A stretch of DNA of 64,000 nucleotides from Tsukamurella asaccharolytica (GTDB taxonomy: Bacteria > Actinomycetota > Actinomycetes > Mycobacteriales > Mycobacteriaceae), in contig NZ_VIGW01000002.1 of NCBI RefSeq assembly GCF_007858435.1, positions 558,001 to 622,000 on the forward strand, in the 5' to 3' direction. Below the pieces are notes generated by a model. That model was not told the DNA's origin. It did not search any database and saw only the letters and a list, made by a program, of their open reading frames with translations. Below, piece after piece: positions 16,888 to 26,217 of this stretch. Position 1 is the stretch's first letter, and every line of letters begins with the position of its first letter. Position numbers and translations under genes: made by a program.

Positions 16888-18188
16888 GGGGGCCCATCGC
16901 CACGTTCCGGACCTTCGACCGGCCCAGCCAGGTGTTGATGGTCAACCAATTCACCATCAACCTGGGCTTCTACATGCTCATGCCCTACCTAGCCGGATAC
17001 CTCGCTGGCCCCGTCGGGCTCGCCGGCTGGGCGATCGGGTTGGTGCTGGGAATTCGGAACTTCTCCCAGCAAGGGATGTTCCTCATCGGCGGCACCCTCG
17101 CCGACCGACTCGGCTTCAAGCCGCTCATCGTCGCCGGGTGCCTACTGCGGACCATCGGGTTCGTACTGCTGGCGACGGTCGAATCGCTGCCTGCACTGCT
17201 AATCGCATCCGTAGCTACCGGATTCGCCGGGGCACTGTTCAACCCCGCGGTGCGCGCGTACCTGGCCGCTGACGCCGGAGACCGGCGCATCGAAGCCTTC
17301 GCGATCTTCAACATCTTCTACCAGGGCGGCATCCTGATCGGCCCGCTGGTCGGGGTAGCGTTGATGGCCTTCGACTTCCAGGTGACATCGGCGGTCGCCG
17401 CTGGGGTCTTCGGCGTGCTGACCGTCGCGCAGATCCTGGCTCTGCCACGCGATCGGCGCGACCGCAGAGCCACAGCCGAGCCGCGGCCGTCGGTGCTTGC
17501 CGACTGGCGGACCGTGGCCAGCAACCGGCGGTTCGTGCTGTTCTCGTGCGCGATGATCGGCTCCTACGTGCTCTCTTTCCAGGTCTATCTAGCGCTGCCA
17601 CTGCACGCGGCGTCGATCACCAGCAGCGAGCAAGCGTCGACCTACCTTGTGGCGGCCGTATTCGTGGTAACCGGTGTGATCGCCGTGGCCGGGCAGCTGC
17701 GGATCACCGCTTGGTTCCGGAGCCGGTTCGGGCCCACCCGCAGCCTCAGCCTCGGGATGGCGCTCATGACGGTGGCGTTCGTGCCGCTACTAGCAGTGCC
17801 GACCGCAACGCTGACCGGGCAGGTCGCCGCCATCGCGGCGCTGTTGCTGGCGGCAGCGGGCCTGGCGATAGCCACGGCGACCGTCTTCCCATTCGAGATG
17901 GACACGGTCGTCAGCCTCTCCGGCAATCGACTCGTCGCTACCCACTACGGGCTCTACAACACGGTGGTCGGCGTGGGGATCCTGGCCGGCAACCTCGGCA
18001 CCGGGGCGCTCATGTCATTGGGGGACCGGCTCGGGTTCCCGGCGCTGATCTGGCTGGTGCTCATCATCGTCGGTTCCGGCGCGGCACTCGCGTTGCGGGC
18101 GCTCCATCGAGCCGGCGCACTGAGTGTGCCCGATCCCGCGGCCCGCGAAGCGGACGTGGCCGCTGCGGCGGGAATGCATCGTCGGTGA
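16884..18188 (+). CDS. MFS transporter
   Basis: 434 residues with about 12 hydrophobic segments. [13 protein letters not shown] between helices 2 and 3 is the MFS loop motif (DRxGxK/R). ATG at 16884 overlaps the stop of the preceding PLP enzyme, so the two are translationally coupled and likely act in one process, such as export of a cysteine-derived product or copper chelate. Substrate cannot be read from sequence. Confidence 0.85.
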   Translation: MRGPIATFRTFDRPSQVLMVNQFTINLGFYMLMPYLAGYLAGPVGLAGWAIGLVLGIRNFSQQGMFLIGGTLADRLGFKPLIVAGCLLRTIGFVLLATVESLPALLIASVATGFAGALFNPAVRAYLAADAGDRRIEAFAIFNIFYQGGILIGPLVGVALMAFDFQVTSAVAAGVFGVLTVAQILALPRDRRDRRATAEPRPSVLADWRTVASNRRFVLFSCAMIGSYVLSFQVYLALPLHAASITSSEQASTYLVAAVFVVTGVIAVAGQLRITAWFRSRFGPTRSLSLGMALMTVAFVPLLAVPTATLTGQVAAIAALLLAAAGLAIATATVFPFEMDTVVSLSGNRLVATHYGLYNTVVGVGILAGNLGTGALMSLGDRLGFPALIWLVLIIVGSGAALALRALHRAGALSVPDPAAREADVAAAAGMHRR

Positions 18189-18229
18189 CCTGCTGTCAGG
18201 AGTCTGTGCTGCGGTGTTCCGATACGCAG

Positions 18230-18263
18230 GGCCCCGGTCCCTCCGCGGTGGAGGGCCGGGGCC
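18230..18263. terminator. GC-rich stem-loop between convergent genes
   Basis: Near-perfect inverted repeat (GGCCCCGGTCCCTCC then GGAGGGCCGGGGCC, one bulged base, 5-base loop) lies between the convergent MFS gene and copA. Probably a bidirectional terminator; there is no strong T tract. Confidence 0.6.
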
Positions 18264-18278
18264 GGGGCCGGGGCGACG

Positions 18279-20549
18279 TTAGTTGGCGACGCTGGTGAAG
18301 CCACGCAGCCGCAGGCTGTTGCCGACGACGAAGACGCTGGAGAAGGCCATCGCGGCCCCGGCCAGCATCGGGTTGAGCATGCCCGCCGCAGCGACCGGTA
18401 TCGCAGCGGTGTTGTAGGCGAATGCCCAGAACAGGTTCGTCTTGATCGTGCTCAGCGTTTTGCGAGAGAGCCTGATCGCGTCAACGGCGCTGCGCAGGTC
18501 GCCGCGCACCAGCGTGATGTCAGAGGCTTCGATCGCGACGTCGGTGCCGGTTCCCATTGCCAGGCCCAGGTCGGCCTGGGCCAGCGCAGGTGCGTCGTTG
18601 ACGCCGTCGCCGACCATGGCGACGACCTTGCCCTGATCCTGCAGGCGCTTGACCACCGACACCTTGTCCTGCGGCATCACCTCGGAGATGACCTCGTCGA
18701 TGCCGACTTCAGCCGCGATTCGTTGTGCGACGGCGGCGTTGTCACCGGTGAGCAGCACCGGCTTCAGGCCCAGGGCCCGCAGTTCGCTGATGGCCTGGGC
18801 GCTGGTCGGCTTGACCGCGTCGGCGACAACGAGGATGCCCTTCGCCTGACCGTCCCAGCCAACCGCCACGACGGTCTTACCGTCCGATTCGGCGTCCCGT
18901 TTCGCGGCCGCCGTCCGAGGGGACAGTTCGAGTGCCCAGTCAGCCAGGAAACTCTCGCGGCCCACGATCACGGCATGCCCGTCGACCACGCCCTGCACCC
19001 CTTGTCCTTCGACGTTGGCGAAACCTTCCGGTGTGGGCAGTTCTCCGCCACTGTCGCGAGCCGCGGCGGCAATGGCCTGGGCGATCGGATGCTCGGAGGC
19101 GTTCTCCAATGCACCGGCTAGCCGTAGCAGTTCGTCAGAGTCGGTGCCGTCCTCTGCAATCACCTCGGCCAGCGTCATCTTGCCGGTCGTGACCGTTCCG
19201 GTCTTGTCGAGCACGATGGTGTCGACTTTGCGGGTGGACTCGAGCACTTCCGGGCCCTTGATCAGTACACCCATCTGGGCTCCACGACCCGTTCCCACGA
19301 GAAGCGCTGTCGGCGTGGCCAGTCCAAGTGCACACGGGCAGGCGATCACGAGCACGGCGACCGCGGCAGTGAACGCGGCCGCGACGGGGAAGCCAGCACC
19401 GAGCCACGCGCCGAGGGTGGCGAACGCGATCGCGATGACGATCGGCACGAACACACCCGAGATCCGGTCCGCGAGCCGTTGCACCTCGGCCTTCCCCGTC
19501 TGCGCGTCCTCGACGAGCTTGGCCATCTGCGCGAGCTGCGTATCCGCTCCGACCCGGGTGGCGCGCACCTCAAGCCGTCCTCCGGAATTGACCGTCGCTC
19601 CGGTCACCGTGTCCCCAACGGAGACCTCGACCGGGACGGACTCGCCGGTCAGCATCGACGCATCGATGGCCGAGGATCCGGACGTGACCACCCCGTCGGT
19701 GGCGACCTTCTCCCCCGGTCGGACCACGAAGGTGTCGCCGACGGCCAGCTCGGCGACCGGGATCCGAACCTCCGCGCCGTCACGCAGCACTGCCACGTCC
19801 TTGACGCCGAGCTCGAGGAGCGCGCGCAATGCTGCTCCGGCCTGCCGCTTGGACCTCTTCTCGAAGTAGCGGCCGGCGAGCACGAACACCGTGACCCCTG
19901 CGCCGACCTCGAGGTAGATGTTGCCTGCTCCGTCCGACGGAGCGATCGAGAACTCGAACCCGTGTGTCATCCCGGGCGTGCCGGCGGTGCCGAGGAACAA
20001 CGCGTACAGCGACCACAGGAACGCTGTTAGGGTGCCCATCGAGATGAGGGTGTCCATGGTGGCGGTTCCGTGTTTGAGGTTCATCCACGCCGCCCGATGG
20101 AACGGATAGGCACCCCAGACGATCACTGGCGCAGCGAGCGTGAGCGATGCCCACTGCCAATAGGTGAACTGTAGGGCCGGTGCCATCGCCATCGCGACTA
20201 CCGGCACCGCCAGCACAGCCGAGCCGATCAGCCGCTGCCTCAGGGACGTCAGCTCCGGGTCCATGTCCTCGCCGGCAACCCCAGCACCAGGTCCTCCAGC
20301 CCCCGGCGTCGAGGACCGCGGGAGAGTCGCCGAGTAGCCGGTCTTTGCCACCTCGTCGATCAGCGCCTGCGCATCGAAACCCTCGGGGACGTGCACCTTC
20401 GCCTTCTCCGTGGCGTAGTTCACCGTGGCCTCGACCCCATCGAGCCCGTTGAGTTTGCGCTCGATCCGGTTCGCGCACGAGGCGCACGTCATCCCGCCGA
20501 TGTCCAGCTCGACACTACGGCCGCCCGACGGCGCTGACACACTCATCAT
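18279..20549 (-). CDS. copA: Copper-exporting P1B-1-type ATPase
   Basis: 756 residues. One N-terminal HMA domain with GMTCASC (about 19-25); actuator loop with TGES; membrane metal motif [10 protein letters not shown]; phosphorylation site DKTGT; nucleotide-domain HP in [11 protein letters not shown]; hinge [15 protein letters not shown] plus the TM7/TM8 residues YNTAAIP and [16 protein letters not shown] mark a Cu(I) exporter (CopA/CtpV class). Downstream of copZ and a small membrane protein, in an operon preceded by CsoR-type boxes at 21032-21204. ATP-driven Cu(I) efflux from the cytoplasm. Confidence 0.96.
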   Translation of the reverse strand: MMSVSAPSGGRSVELDIGGMTCASCANRIERKLNGLDGVEATVNYATEKAKVHVPEGFDAQALIDEVAKTGYSATLPRSSTPGAGGPGAGVAGEDMDPELTSLRQRLIGSAVLAVPVVAMAMAPALQFTYWQWASLTLAAPVIVWGAYPFHRAAWMNLKHGTATMDTLISMGTLTAFLWSLYALFLGTAGTPGMTHGFEFSIAPSDGAGNIYLEVGAGVTVFVLAGRYFEKRSKRQAGAALRALLELGVKDVAVLRDGAEVRIPVAELAVGDTFVVRPGEKVATDGVVTSGSSAIDASMLTGESVPVEVSVGDTVTGATVNSGGRLEVRATRVGADTQLAQMAKLVEDAQTGKAEVQRLADRISGVFVPIVIAIAFATLGAWLGAGFPVAAAFTAAVAVLVIACPCALGLATPTALLVGTGRGAQMGVLIKGPEVLESTRKVDTIVLDKTGTVTTGKMTLAEVIAEDGTDSDELLRLAGALENASEHPIAQAIAAAARDSGGELPTPEGFANVEGQGVQGVVDGHAVIVGRESFLADWALELSPRTAAAKRDAESDGKTVVAVGWDGQAKGILVVADAVKPTSAQAISELRALGLKPVLLTGDNAAVAQRIAAEVGIDEVISEVMPQDKVSVVKRLQDQGKVVAMVGDGVNDAPALAQADLGLAMGTGTDVAIEASDITLVRGDLRSAVDAIRLSRKTLSTIKTNLFWAFAYNTAAIPVAAAGMLNPMLAGAAMAFSSVFVVGNSLRLRGFTSVAN

Positions 20550-20609
20550 TTTCCTCGATCCGTACTTGCGGTCTATCGCCAGGCCTGTGGCCCGCGCTGC
20601 TTCATTGCG

Positions 20610-20801
20610 TCACTGCTGGTGGCCGCCACCGTGCGGGGCGCCCGGTTCACTCGCCGGCACGGCGGGCGATCCACCGGGGGCACGGTGCTCCCACCGCGCG
20701 ACCGCCGAGTCGGGTACTGCCACCCCACCGATCACATACGCGCTGGCGAAGACACCGGTCACCGCAACCACGTAGACGATCAGCCTGCGCATGGCACTCA
20801 T
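20610..20801 (-). CDS. Small membrane protein in copper operon
   Basis: 63 residues: one N-terminal hydrophobic helix (about 6-30) and a Pro/Gly tail ending in GAPHGGGHQQ, with two histidines near the C-terminus. Its start overlaps the stop of copZ by 4 bases and copA follows 61 bases later, so it is part of the copZ-copA operon. It may help CopZ dock at CopA or bind copper; function unknown. Confidence 0.65.
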   Translation of the reverse strand: MSAMRRLIVYVVAVTGVFASAYVIGGVAVPDSAVARWEHRAPGGSPAVPASEPGAPHGGGHQQ

Positions 20802-21010
20802 GGATTGCGCACTGCCGAGTAGCCAGCCTCTTCCACCGCGGCGAGAACCCGCTCGTCGGTCACCTGCTGCGCTCCCGTGACACGCAGCCGACCCGTCTGC
20901 GCGCTGACCTCGATGGACTCGACACCGGGGATAAGGCTGACCTCCTCACGGATGGACATTTCGCAGTGGCCGCAGGTCATGCCTGTCACCTGGTATTCGC
21001 TGGTCGTCAT
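20798..21010 (-). CDS. copZ: Copper chaperone, HMA domain
   Basis: 70 residues, a single HMA fold with the metal motif GMTCGHC (about 10-16) and the family's ending EEAGYSAV. Cytoplasmic Cu(I) carrier delivering copper to CopA and probably to CsoR. First gene of the copZ-small protein-copA operon, transcribed away from the CsoR-type boxes. Confidence 0.93.
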   Translation of the reverse strand: MTTSEYQVTGMTCGHCEMSIREEVSLIPGVESIEVSAQTGRLRVTGAQQVTDERVLAAVEEAGYSAVRNP

Positions 21011-21031
21011 CGCCTTCTCCTACCCAGTTCA

Positions 21032-21050
21032 GATACCCCCTGTGGGTATC
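21032..21050. promoter_or_regulatory. CsoR-type box 1
   Basis: GATACCCC-CTG-TGGGTATC: inverted ATACCCC/GGGTAT arms like known CsoR/RcnR operators. It lies directly upstream of copZ. Confidence 0.75.
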
Positions 21051-21066
21051 TCCAAATCATGCTTAA

Positions 21067-21085
21067 CATACCCCAGGCGGGTATG
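21067..21085. promoter_or_regulatory. CsoR-type box 2
   Basis: CATACCCC-AGG-CGGGTATG, second inverted ATACCCC repeat, 35 bp from box 1 in the divergent copZ/YHS promoter region. Confidence 0.75.
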
Positions 21086-21159
21086 TCTAGGCCCTCCTGT
21101 CGCGGCGAGTGCGCCGGAGCGGTGGTCGCGCGGCCGATCCCGAGCAACCCTTGCGGTCA

Positions 21160-21176
21160 ATACCCCGCCGGGGTAT
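21160..21176. promoter_or_regulatory. CsoR-type box 3
   Basis: ATACCCC-GCC-GGGGTAT, perfect arms. It lies 80 bases upstream of the YHS-csoR operon and so may cover that promoter. Confidence 0.78.
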
Positions 21177-21183
21177 ATATTCG

Positions 21184-21204
21184 GGGTACCCGGCTGGGGT
21201 ACCC
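21184..21204. promoter_or_regulatory. CsoR-type box 4
   Basis: GGGTACCC-GGCTG-GGGTACCC, a related dyad adjacent to box 3; each arm is itself palindromic (GGGTACCC). Likely part of the same operator array. Confidence 0.6.
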
Positions 21205-21255
21205 GTTCAGGTGAATGTGAGACGGTCGGGGGGCCTGAGATGAAGGAGTTCGACG

Positions 21256-21531
21256 ATGACCGACAATGCACACCGACAGTCTTGCTGTGGGCACACCGGC
21301 CCCGGCGAGCAGTCGCTCGAGCTGACCCGCAGCGCCCGGCAGGCGGGCACAGGCGGTACCGACACGGCGGAGTGCCCCGTCATGACCGGCACGGTGGTGG
21401 ACAAGTCTGCCGCTGTCAGCAAGGGCCTCTACCGCGACTTCGAGGGCACGCGGTACTACCTGTGCTGCGCCGGGTGCGGGCCTCGGTTCGACGCCGACCC
21501 ACACAAGTACGTTACGGCGGCCTCGGCGTGA
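21256..21531 (+). CDS. YHS-domain metal-binding protein
   Basis: 91 residues. The N-terminus has a CC-H cluster (QSCCGHTG). The YHS domain (about 38-86) shows CPVMTGTVVDK and YYLCCAGCGPRFDADPHKY, the cysteine-rich pattern that binds copper or other metals. Overlaps csoR by GTGA and is preceded by the CsoR-type boxes, so it is probably copper-induced. Likely a small cytoplasmic copper buffer. Confidence 0.82.
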   Translation: MTDNAHRQSCCGHTGPGEQSLELTRSARQAGTGGTDTAECPVMTGTVVDKSAAVSKGLYRDFEGTRYYLCCAGCGPRFDADPHKYVTAASA

Positions 21532-21863
21532 GCACCGATATCCCCGCGGTTGCGGTCGAGCGGGCCGAGTGCTGTGCGGCGCAGCACGGGTATTTGACCG
21601 ATAAGTCGCGCTATCTGATGCGGGCGAAGCGGATCGAGGGACAGGTGCGTGGCATTGAGCGGATGATCGATGAGGACCAGTATTGCATCGACATCCTGAC
21701 CCAGATCAGTGCCGCGACGAGCGCCCTGCAAGGGCTCGCCTTGGCGTTGCTGGATGACCACATGCGGCACTGCGTCGTCCAGGCCGCCCGCTCAGACCAG
21801 CAGGAACTCGACACCAAGCTGAACGAAGCGACTGCCGCGATCACCCGTCTCGTCCGATCATGA
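21528..21863 (+). CDS. csoR: Copper-sensing repressor CsoR
   Basis: 111 residues from GTG 21528, overlapping the YHS gene stop. Four-helix DUF156 fold: RAKRIEGQVRGIERMI, then the Cu(I) ligands Cys in DQYCIDILTQ and His-x3-Cys in DDHMRHC, the C-H-C set of CsoR. Cu(I) binding releases the repressor from GC-rich ATACCCC dyads, four of which lie at 21032-21204. An N-terminal CC pair is extra. Controls copZ-copA and its own operon. Confidence 0.93.
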   Translation: MSTDIPAVAVERAECCAAQHGYLTDKSRYLMRAKRIEGQVRGIERMIDEDQYCIDILTQISAATSALQGLALALLDDHMRHCVVQAARSDQQELDTKLNEATAAITRLVRS

Positions 21864-21915
21864 GTCCACCCGGGGTGTCGTCCCGGTGGCTGTCGTTTCC
21901 GCGAAGGAGCACGTT

Positions 21916-22734
21916 ATGGAGCACGGTTCGCATACCGATCACACAGGACACGCCGGTCACGGCGTTGGGCCCGAAGTGCCACAGGGGCTGCAGGTCGCCG
22001 CTCGAGGCTATCGCTTCGAACCGGCGATCCAGATCGTCGACGCCGGGACCGTGGAACTTCGCTTTGTGATCCTCGGGCCCGACGGCGAGCCGCTAGTCAC
22101 CTTCGAGGAACGTCACGACAAGCAGTTGCACTTGATCGTTGTGAGCCGCGACACCAGCGTCTTTCACCACGTCCATCCGTCGATGGACAGTGCCGGGTCC
22201 TGGACTGTGCAGCTGGCGCTCACGCCGGGAGTGTGGCGGGTCTTGGCCGATTTCGTGCCGCAGGGCGCGCCGGACGGGCTCACGCTCGGTGCCGACCTGT
22301 TCGTGCCGGGCGGGTTCCATCCTCGGCCCTTGCCTGAGTTGAGAAGGGCCTGGACCGGCGGCGACTACACCGTCACGCTCGAGGGCGATCTCGTTGCCGC
22401 CCAAGCCGGGGAGCTGCAGGCCGTCGTCACCTGGAATGGCGTCCCGGTGACCGATCTGCAGCCCTATCTTGCTGCGTACGGCCACCTGGTGGCGTTGCGG
22501 GCCGGTGACCTCGCTTACCTGCATATCCATCCCGAGGGGAGCCCGTCGGACCCGCAGACGCCTGCAGGTCCCCGGATCCGGTTCCACGCGGTCGCTCCCT
22601 CCGTGGGAACCTACCGGCTGTTCCTGGATTTCCGACATCAGGACACCGTCCGGACCGCGGACTTCACCCTCGTTGCCACCGGAGGCACCACCGGTGCAGT
22701 CACTGGCGGTGCGAGCGCGCACCACCATCAGTAG
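21916..22734 (+). CDS. His-rich protein of copper operon, function unknown
   Basis: 272 residues from ATG 21916 with GAAGGAG seven bases upstream. The N-terminus is His-rich (EHGSHTDHTGHAGHG), two internal sites have clustered histidines (FHHVHPSM, LHIHPEG), and the end is AHHHQ. The middle looks beta-rich, like a cupredoxin or FixG-like Ig fold. No signal peptide is seen. It follows csoR by about 50 bases and is probably coinduced. Likely a metal-binding or buffering protein; family seen in actinobacterial copper clusters but I cannot name it. Confidence 0.65.
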   Translation: MEHGSHTDHTGHAGHGVGPEVPQGLQVAARGYRFEPAIQIVDAGTVELRFVILGPDGEPLVTFEERHDKQLHLIVVSRDTSVFHHVHPSMDSAGSWTVQLALTPGVWRVLADFVPQGAPDGLTLGADLFVPGGFHPRPLPELRRAWTGGDYTVTLEGDLVAAQAGELQAVVTWNGVPVTDLQPYLAAYGHLVALRAGDLAYLHIHPEGSPSDPQTPAGPRIRFHAVAPSVGTYRLFLDFRHQDTVRTADFTLVATGGTTGAVTGGASAHHHQ

Positions 22735-22831
22735 CGCTGATTCAGGCAGTACTAGGTTTTCCGGAGCCCGGGGTGGCGTGCGCTGCGGGCCCTGTTCGAT
22801 CGACGTCGTCGCCAACTAGTTGGGAGCCATC

Positions 22832-24157
22832 GTGGGGCCTTTTTCTCATCGCGATTTCCGCCTGTTGTTCAGTGCGCAGATCGTTGCGCTGCTCGGCACC
22901 GGGCTAGCGACGGTCGCCCTCGGGCTGCTCGCCTACGACATCGCTGGCTCGTCCGCAGCGGTCGTCCTGGGAACGGCGCTGACGATCAAGATGGTTCTCT
23001 ATGTCGTTATCGCACCGGTGGCGGCGGCGTACGTCGACCGGCTGCCGCGACGCGCGTTCCTGATTGCGCTGGACCTGTTCCGTGCGGCGATCGTGCTGGC
23101 GTTGCCGTTCGTCACTGAGGTCTGGCAGATCTACGTGCTCATCGGATCACTGCAGGCGGCGTCGGCCGCGTTCACGCCTACGTTCCAAGCCGTGATCCCC
23201 GACATCATCACCGATGAGCGCGAGTACACCACTGCGTTGTCGGCCTCGCAAGTTGCCTACACGATGGAGAGTCTGGTCAGCCCGGTCGTGGCGGCGCTGG
23301 CGTTGCTGGTGATCGAGTTCAATGTGCTCTTCGTCGGTACCGCGATCGGGTTCGTCCTGTCCGCGGTGCTGGTGCTGCAAGCCAAGGTACCCAACGCGAA
23401 ACCGTCGGGCGCCACGCGGCCAACGGACCGGATCTTCGCCGGTCTGCGGATTTTCACAGGTACCGCCAGCCTGCGAGGAGTCATCGCGGTCAATTTCGCT
23501 GTCGCCGCGGCCGGTTCGATCGTGGTGGTGAACACCGTCAACTACGTCCGTGACCGACTGAGCGGGTCCGAGTCCGACGTCGCGTGGATGATGGCGGCGT
23601 CCGGCGGTGGGACCCTAGCTGTGGCACTAGCGGTACCACGCTTGCTCGACCGGGTGACCGCCCGCGCCGTGATGCTCACCGGAGCGGGCCTGCTCACCGC
23701 CGCGGCTACTGCGGCGGTTGCCATGGCTGCGGTGGACCGGCCGAGCTGGGCGGTGACCGCGGCGATCTGGCTGGCGAGCGGTGCCGGCTCAGCGCTGGCT
23801 ATCACCCCGACCGGAAAGGTGCTGCGGTCTGCTGTGGCGCCGGCAAACGTTGCTTCCGTGTTCGCGGCGCAGTTCTCGCTCTCGCACCTCGCTTGGCTCA
23901 TTGCCTACCCGATCGCGGGTTGGGGGGCCACACGATTCGGTCTCGTACCCGCGTGGGGTGTACTCGCGCTGATCGCCGCCGCCGGTGCGATCGCCGCGCC
24001 GCTGCTCTGGCGGCGCGGTGCCCTGCCCGCTGGCACGCAGGTACCGGCCCCCGCGGAGGAAGGCGGCGCGGTCCCACCCGATCAGGCATGGCGTCACGCT
24101 GCGGCCGCCGACGGGACCCTGACCGAGTGCCAGTGTACATGCACACAAGCCGCGTAA
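22832..24157 (+). CDS. MFS transporter
   Basis: About 441 residues with 12 predicted membrane segments; TTG 22820 is an alternative start, but TTGGGAG just upstream of GTG 22832 looks like its ribosome site. The opening FSHRDFRLLFSAQIVALLGTGL and VDRLPRR loop are typical of the Tap/enterobactin-exporter MFS branch. A Cys-rich tail (ECQCTCTQ) is unusual and could bind metal. Closes the csoR operon; exports an unknown substrate. Confidence 0.85.
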   Translation: MGPFSHRDFRLLFSAQIVALLGTGLATVALGLLAYDIAGSSAAVVLGTALTIKMVLYVVIAPVAAAYVDRLPRRAFLIALDLFRAAIVLALPFVTEVWQIYVLIGSLQAASAAFTPTFQAVIPDIITDEREYTTALSASQVAYTMESLVSPVVAALALLVIEFNVLFVGTAIGFVLSAVLVLQAKVPNAKPSGATRPTDRIFAGLRIFTGTASLRGVIAVNFAVAAAGSIVVVNTVNYVRDRLSGSESDVAWMMAASGGGTLAVALAVPRLLDRVTARAVMLTGAGLLTAAATAAVAMAAVDRPSWAVTAAIWLASGAGSALAITPTGKVLRSAVAPANVASVFAAQFSLSHLAWLIAYPIAGWGATRFGLVPAWGVLALIAAAGAIAAPLLWRRGALPAGTQVPAPAEEGGAVPPDQAWRHAAAADGTLTECQCTCTQAA

Positions 24158-24288
24158 CGCCCAGGCGACGAAATTCCAGCACCTGCGCCGTCCCATCGCG
24201 GCCGCCTCGTCTATGGCAGGCAACCAATCCTGATCCGTACAAGCTGGCCGCCCCGCTCACCACCGTCCGGTGGGTGGATACTGACGCT

Positions 24289-24490
24289 ATGGCGACAAGC
24301 GACGAGGCTGCGCAGTTCGTTTCAGGCAATGCCGGCTGGCCCAGATCCTGTCCGATCCGGAGCGCCGGACGCGCGTAGACGCCATCACCACAGAGATGGC
24401 CTTGCTCGACCGTCAATACCGCGCGGCTGTACGGCTCCTCGACGGCGCGCTAGCCGCGAAGACCACCACTGGCGAGTCCCCCAAGGTTCG
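24289..24490 (+). pseudogene. Broken small gene, paralogue of 25299-25642
   Basis: The frame opens at ATG 24289 (MATSDEAAQFVSG) but the homologous continuation, RLAQILSDPERRTRVDAIT then EMALLDRQYRAAVRLLDG, lies in another frame from 24333. The same block (RLARILADPQRRARVDAIT) occurs in the gene at 25299, showing this is a duplicated gene with a frameshift. The end is approximate. Function unknown. Confidence 0.5.
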
Positions 24491-24499
24491 AACAAGGCA

Positions 24500-24781
24500 G
24501 TGCAGGCCAAAGAGCAGGACGACGCCGCAGGCGGCCGCCACAACCGCGTCATCCGCACCGCGCCCCACGCTCTCGGGCGGGTGGTCCTCCGGTGCCAATA
24601 CCGGCGCCTATACGCGGAACTGCGGTGGACCGATGCGACGAAGCAGCACGCCGAGTACCTCGGCGAGATGACCTGGCAGAGCCGCGCCGACAACCTCGCC
24701 GCCGCCTGGAGCGCAGCACACGCCCGCGGTCTCACCGCGAAGGTCCTCGAGGAAGGGTCCGCCGAAACCGGTACCAGGTAA
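24500..24781 (+). CDS. Hypothetical protein
   Basis: 93 residues from GTG 24500; the sequence from RTAPHALGRVVLRCQYRRLYAE onward looks like genuine protein (balanced, with Trp and Tyr) while earlier residues do not. It lies in a stretch of small and broken genes between the copper and cadmium modules. No motif recognised; it may be the tail of a longer, damaged gene. Confidence 0.35.
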   Translation: MQAKEQDDAAGGRHNRVIRTAPHALGRVVLRCQYRRLYAELRWTDATKQHAEYLGEMTWQSRADNLAAAWSAAHARGLTAKVLEEGSAETGTR

Positions 24782-24800
24782 CCGCTCCGGTGCCACGCCC

Positions 24801-25265
24801 CTACTGCAGCCAGCGGGCGCCGTCCTCGGATGCACGTGCCAGGACGGTGTCCAGGCGGCGGGGATCACGCGGGCCGCGGGTGAGGTAGGTGATCGCCGTC
24901 TGGTCATCGAGGTCCGCCGACGGCGCGCACATCCAGCACGCCGCCGTCCACGGCTCGGCGGCGCGCCGCAGGGCCTGCCAGACGGTCAGCAGCCGCTCAT
25001 CCACCCAGCGACCGTCGGGGAACTGCCACGCAGGGAACACCGGTGTGCCGCCGGCCAGCGGCACCCAGATCACCTGCTCCGCGGCGACCATCCGCGCCAG
25101 GTCATCGCCATCTAGACCGAGGTACCCGGTGACACCATCGGCGTCGTAGAAGGGACCGACGAGCTCGTCGAGTATCGCTGCCGCAGCGGCGCCGGCGCTC
25201 GTCTCGTCCACGCAAGGTGATGATCCGCGCGGCCGGTGCACTTGTCCACCCGAAATGACCCGCAC
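24801..25265 (-). CDS. MbcA/Xre antitoxin-like protein (RES-partner type)
   Basis: Up to 154 residues; GTG 25211 is an alternative start. The middle has a helix-turn-helix-like stretch ending in IWVPLAGGTPVFPAWQF. The end (TVWQALRRAAEPWTAACWM ... ADLDDQTAITYLTRG) resembles the ParS/MbcA toxin-binding domain, where a Trp-bearing helix precedes a L-D/G-x-x-P-x-x-x-L segment. In such systems the protein neutralises a RES-domain toxin, but no RES gene is seen next to it. Could be an orphan regulator. Family assignment is tentative. Confidence 0.5.
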   Translation of the reverse strand: MRVISGGQVHRPRGSSPCVDETSAGAAAAAILDELVGPFYDADGVTGYLGLDGDDLARMVAAEQVIWVPLAGGTPVFPAWQFPDGRWVDERLLTVWQALRRAAEPWTAACWMCAPSADLDDQTAITYLTRGPRDPRRLDTVLARASEDGARWLQ

Positions 25266-25298
25266 CCAGAGCTGGCCCAGAAGTGGATACTGACGACC

Positions 25299-25642
25299 AT
25301 GACGGAAAGCGGCGACGAAGTGCGGTTCATCTCCGGCGATGAGCGACTGGCGCGGATTCTCGCCGACCCGCAGCGGCGGGCCCGGGTGGACGCCATCACC
25401 GCCGAGATGGACCTGATCGATCAGCGGTACCGCACGGCCGCCCAGCTGCTCGACGACGCGGTGCCACGACAGCCGCAGAGGTCGGCGCCCGCGCGACCGC
25501 CGCGGTCCTCACCGCACTCCAGCGTCACCTCACCGCCGCGGGCGTCCGCGAGGTCAGCATCACGCTCACATTCGGCGATCACGACGTGACGGTGCCGTGG
25601 ATCCGGTTCGCCGGACATCGCCTGCCAGACACCGACGACTGA
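25299..25642 (+). pseudogene. Small gene with apparent frameshift, paralogue of 24289
   Basis: ATG 25299 opens MTESGDEVRFISGDERLARI and reads well to about 25460 (AQLLDDAV). From 25463 a better continuation appears in another frame: ATTAAEVGARATAAVLTAL to GHRLPDTDD and TGA 25640-25642. The original frame instead becomes low-complexity Pro/Ser/Arg. One indel would restore a protein of about 114 residues. It may be a real mutation or a sequencing error. Function unknown. Confidence 0.5.
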
Positions 25643-25673
25643 TCACCGTGCACCCGGACCCACACCGACCCTT

Positions 25674-26060
25674 CTAGTCCGGTGCGGACTCGTCGAGGGT
25701 GAATCCGCTCGCCTCGGCGTCCGCGGCGCACAGGGTCCGGACCCAGCTCCCGCGGCGCGTGAGGCCACCGTCACCGCCGCACTGCTCGCACATACGCTCG
25801 GACCGCCGTTCCGCCGCCCGGATCAACTCGTCGAAACCCGGCCGGGGCCGGTCCGGTTCGAACTCGACGTAGTACCGCAGGCCGCCGAACTTCTCCTTGA
25901 TCTGAATCAGCTGGTAGCCGGGGTCGATCGCCGCCAGCTCCCGGTCGAGATCGACGATCAACCGGTACCAGCCAGGCCCCACATCCAGGGACCCGTACCA
26001 CCCCGGAAGGAACCGGGCACGGATCCCCGCCAGATCATCCTCACTCACTTCGTCGGCCAT
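25674..26060 (-). CDS. Hypothetical protein with zinc-like CxxC motif
   Basis: 128 residues from ATG 26060; the frame continues upstream to 26162 but that part looks non-coding. Contains FLPGWYGSLDVGPGWYRLI, KEKFGGLRYYVEFE and a CEQCGG..LC cysteine cluster near the C-terminus that could bind zinc. Similar small proteins are common on actinobacterial mobile elements; function unknown. Confidence 0.6.
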   Translation of the reverse strand: MADEVSEDDLAGIRARFLPGWYGSLDVGPGWYRLIVDLDRELAAIDPGYQLIQIKEKFGGLRYYVEFEPDRPRPGFDELIRAAERRSERMCEQCGGDGGLTRRGSWVRTLCAADAEASGFTLDESAPD

Positions 26061-26217
26061 GCAGGCCAGCCTGCCAGGACGCCTGCACCGCGGAGTGACA
26101 GGCCCGGCACCACCCCCGACTCCACCGGTTCGGTGCGCAATCACCGCCGGGGAACTACCCACAACCCCGGGGAAGCGATGGATCCGTGCCGACGCACTGC
26201 GACCCCGACCACCCTGC

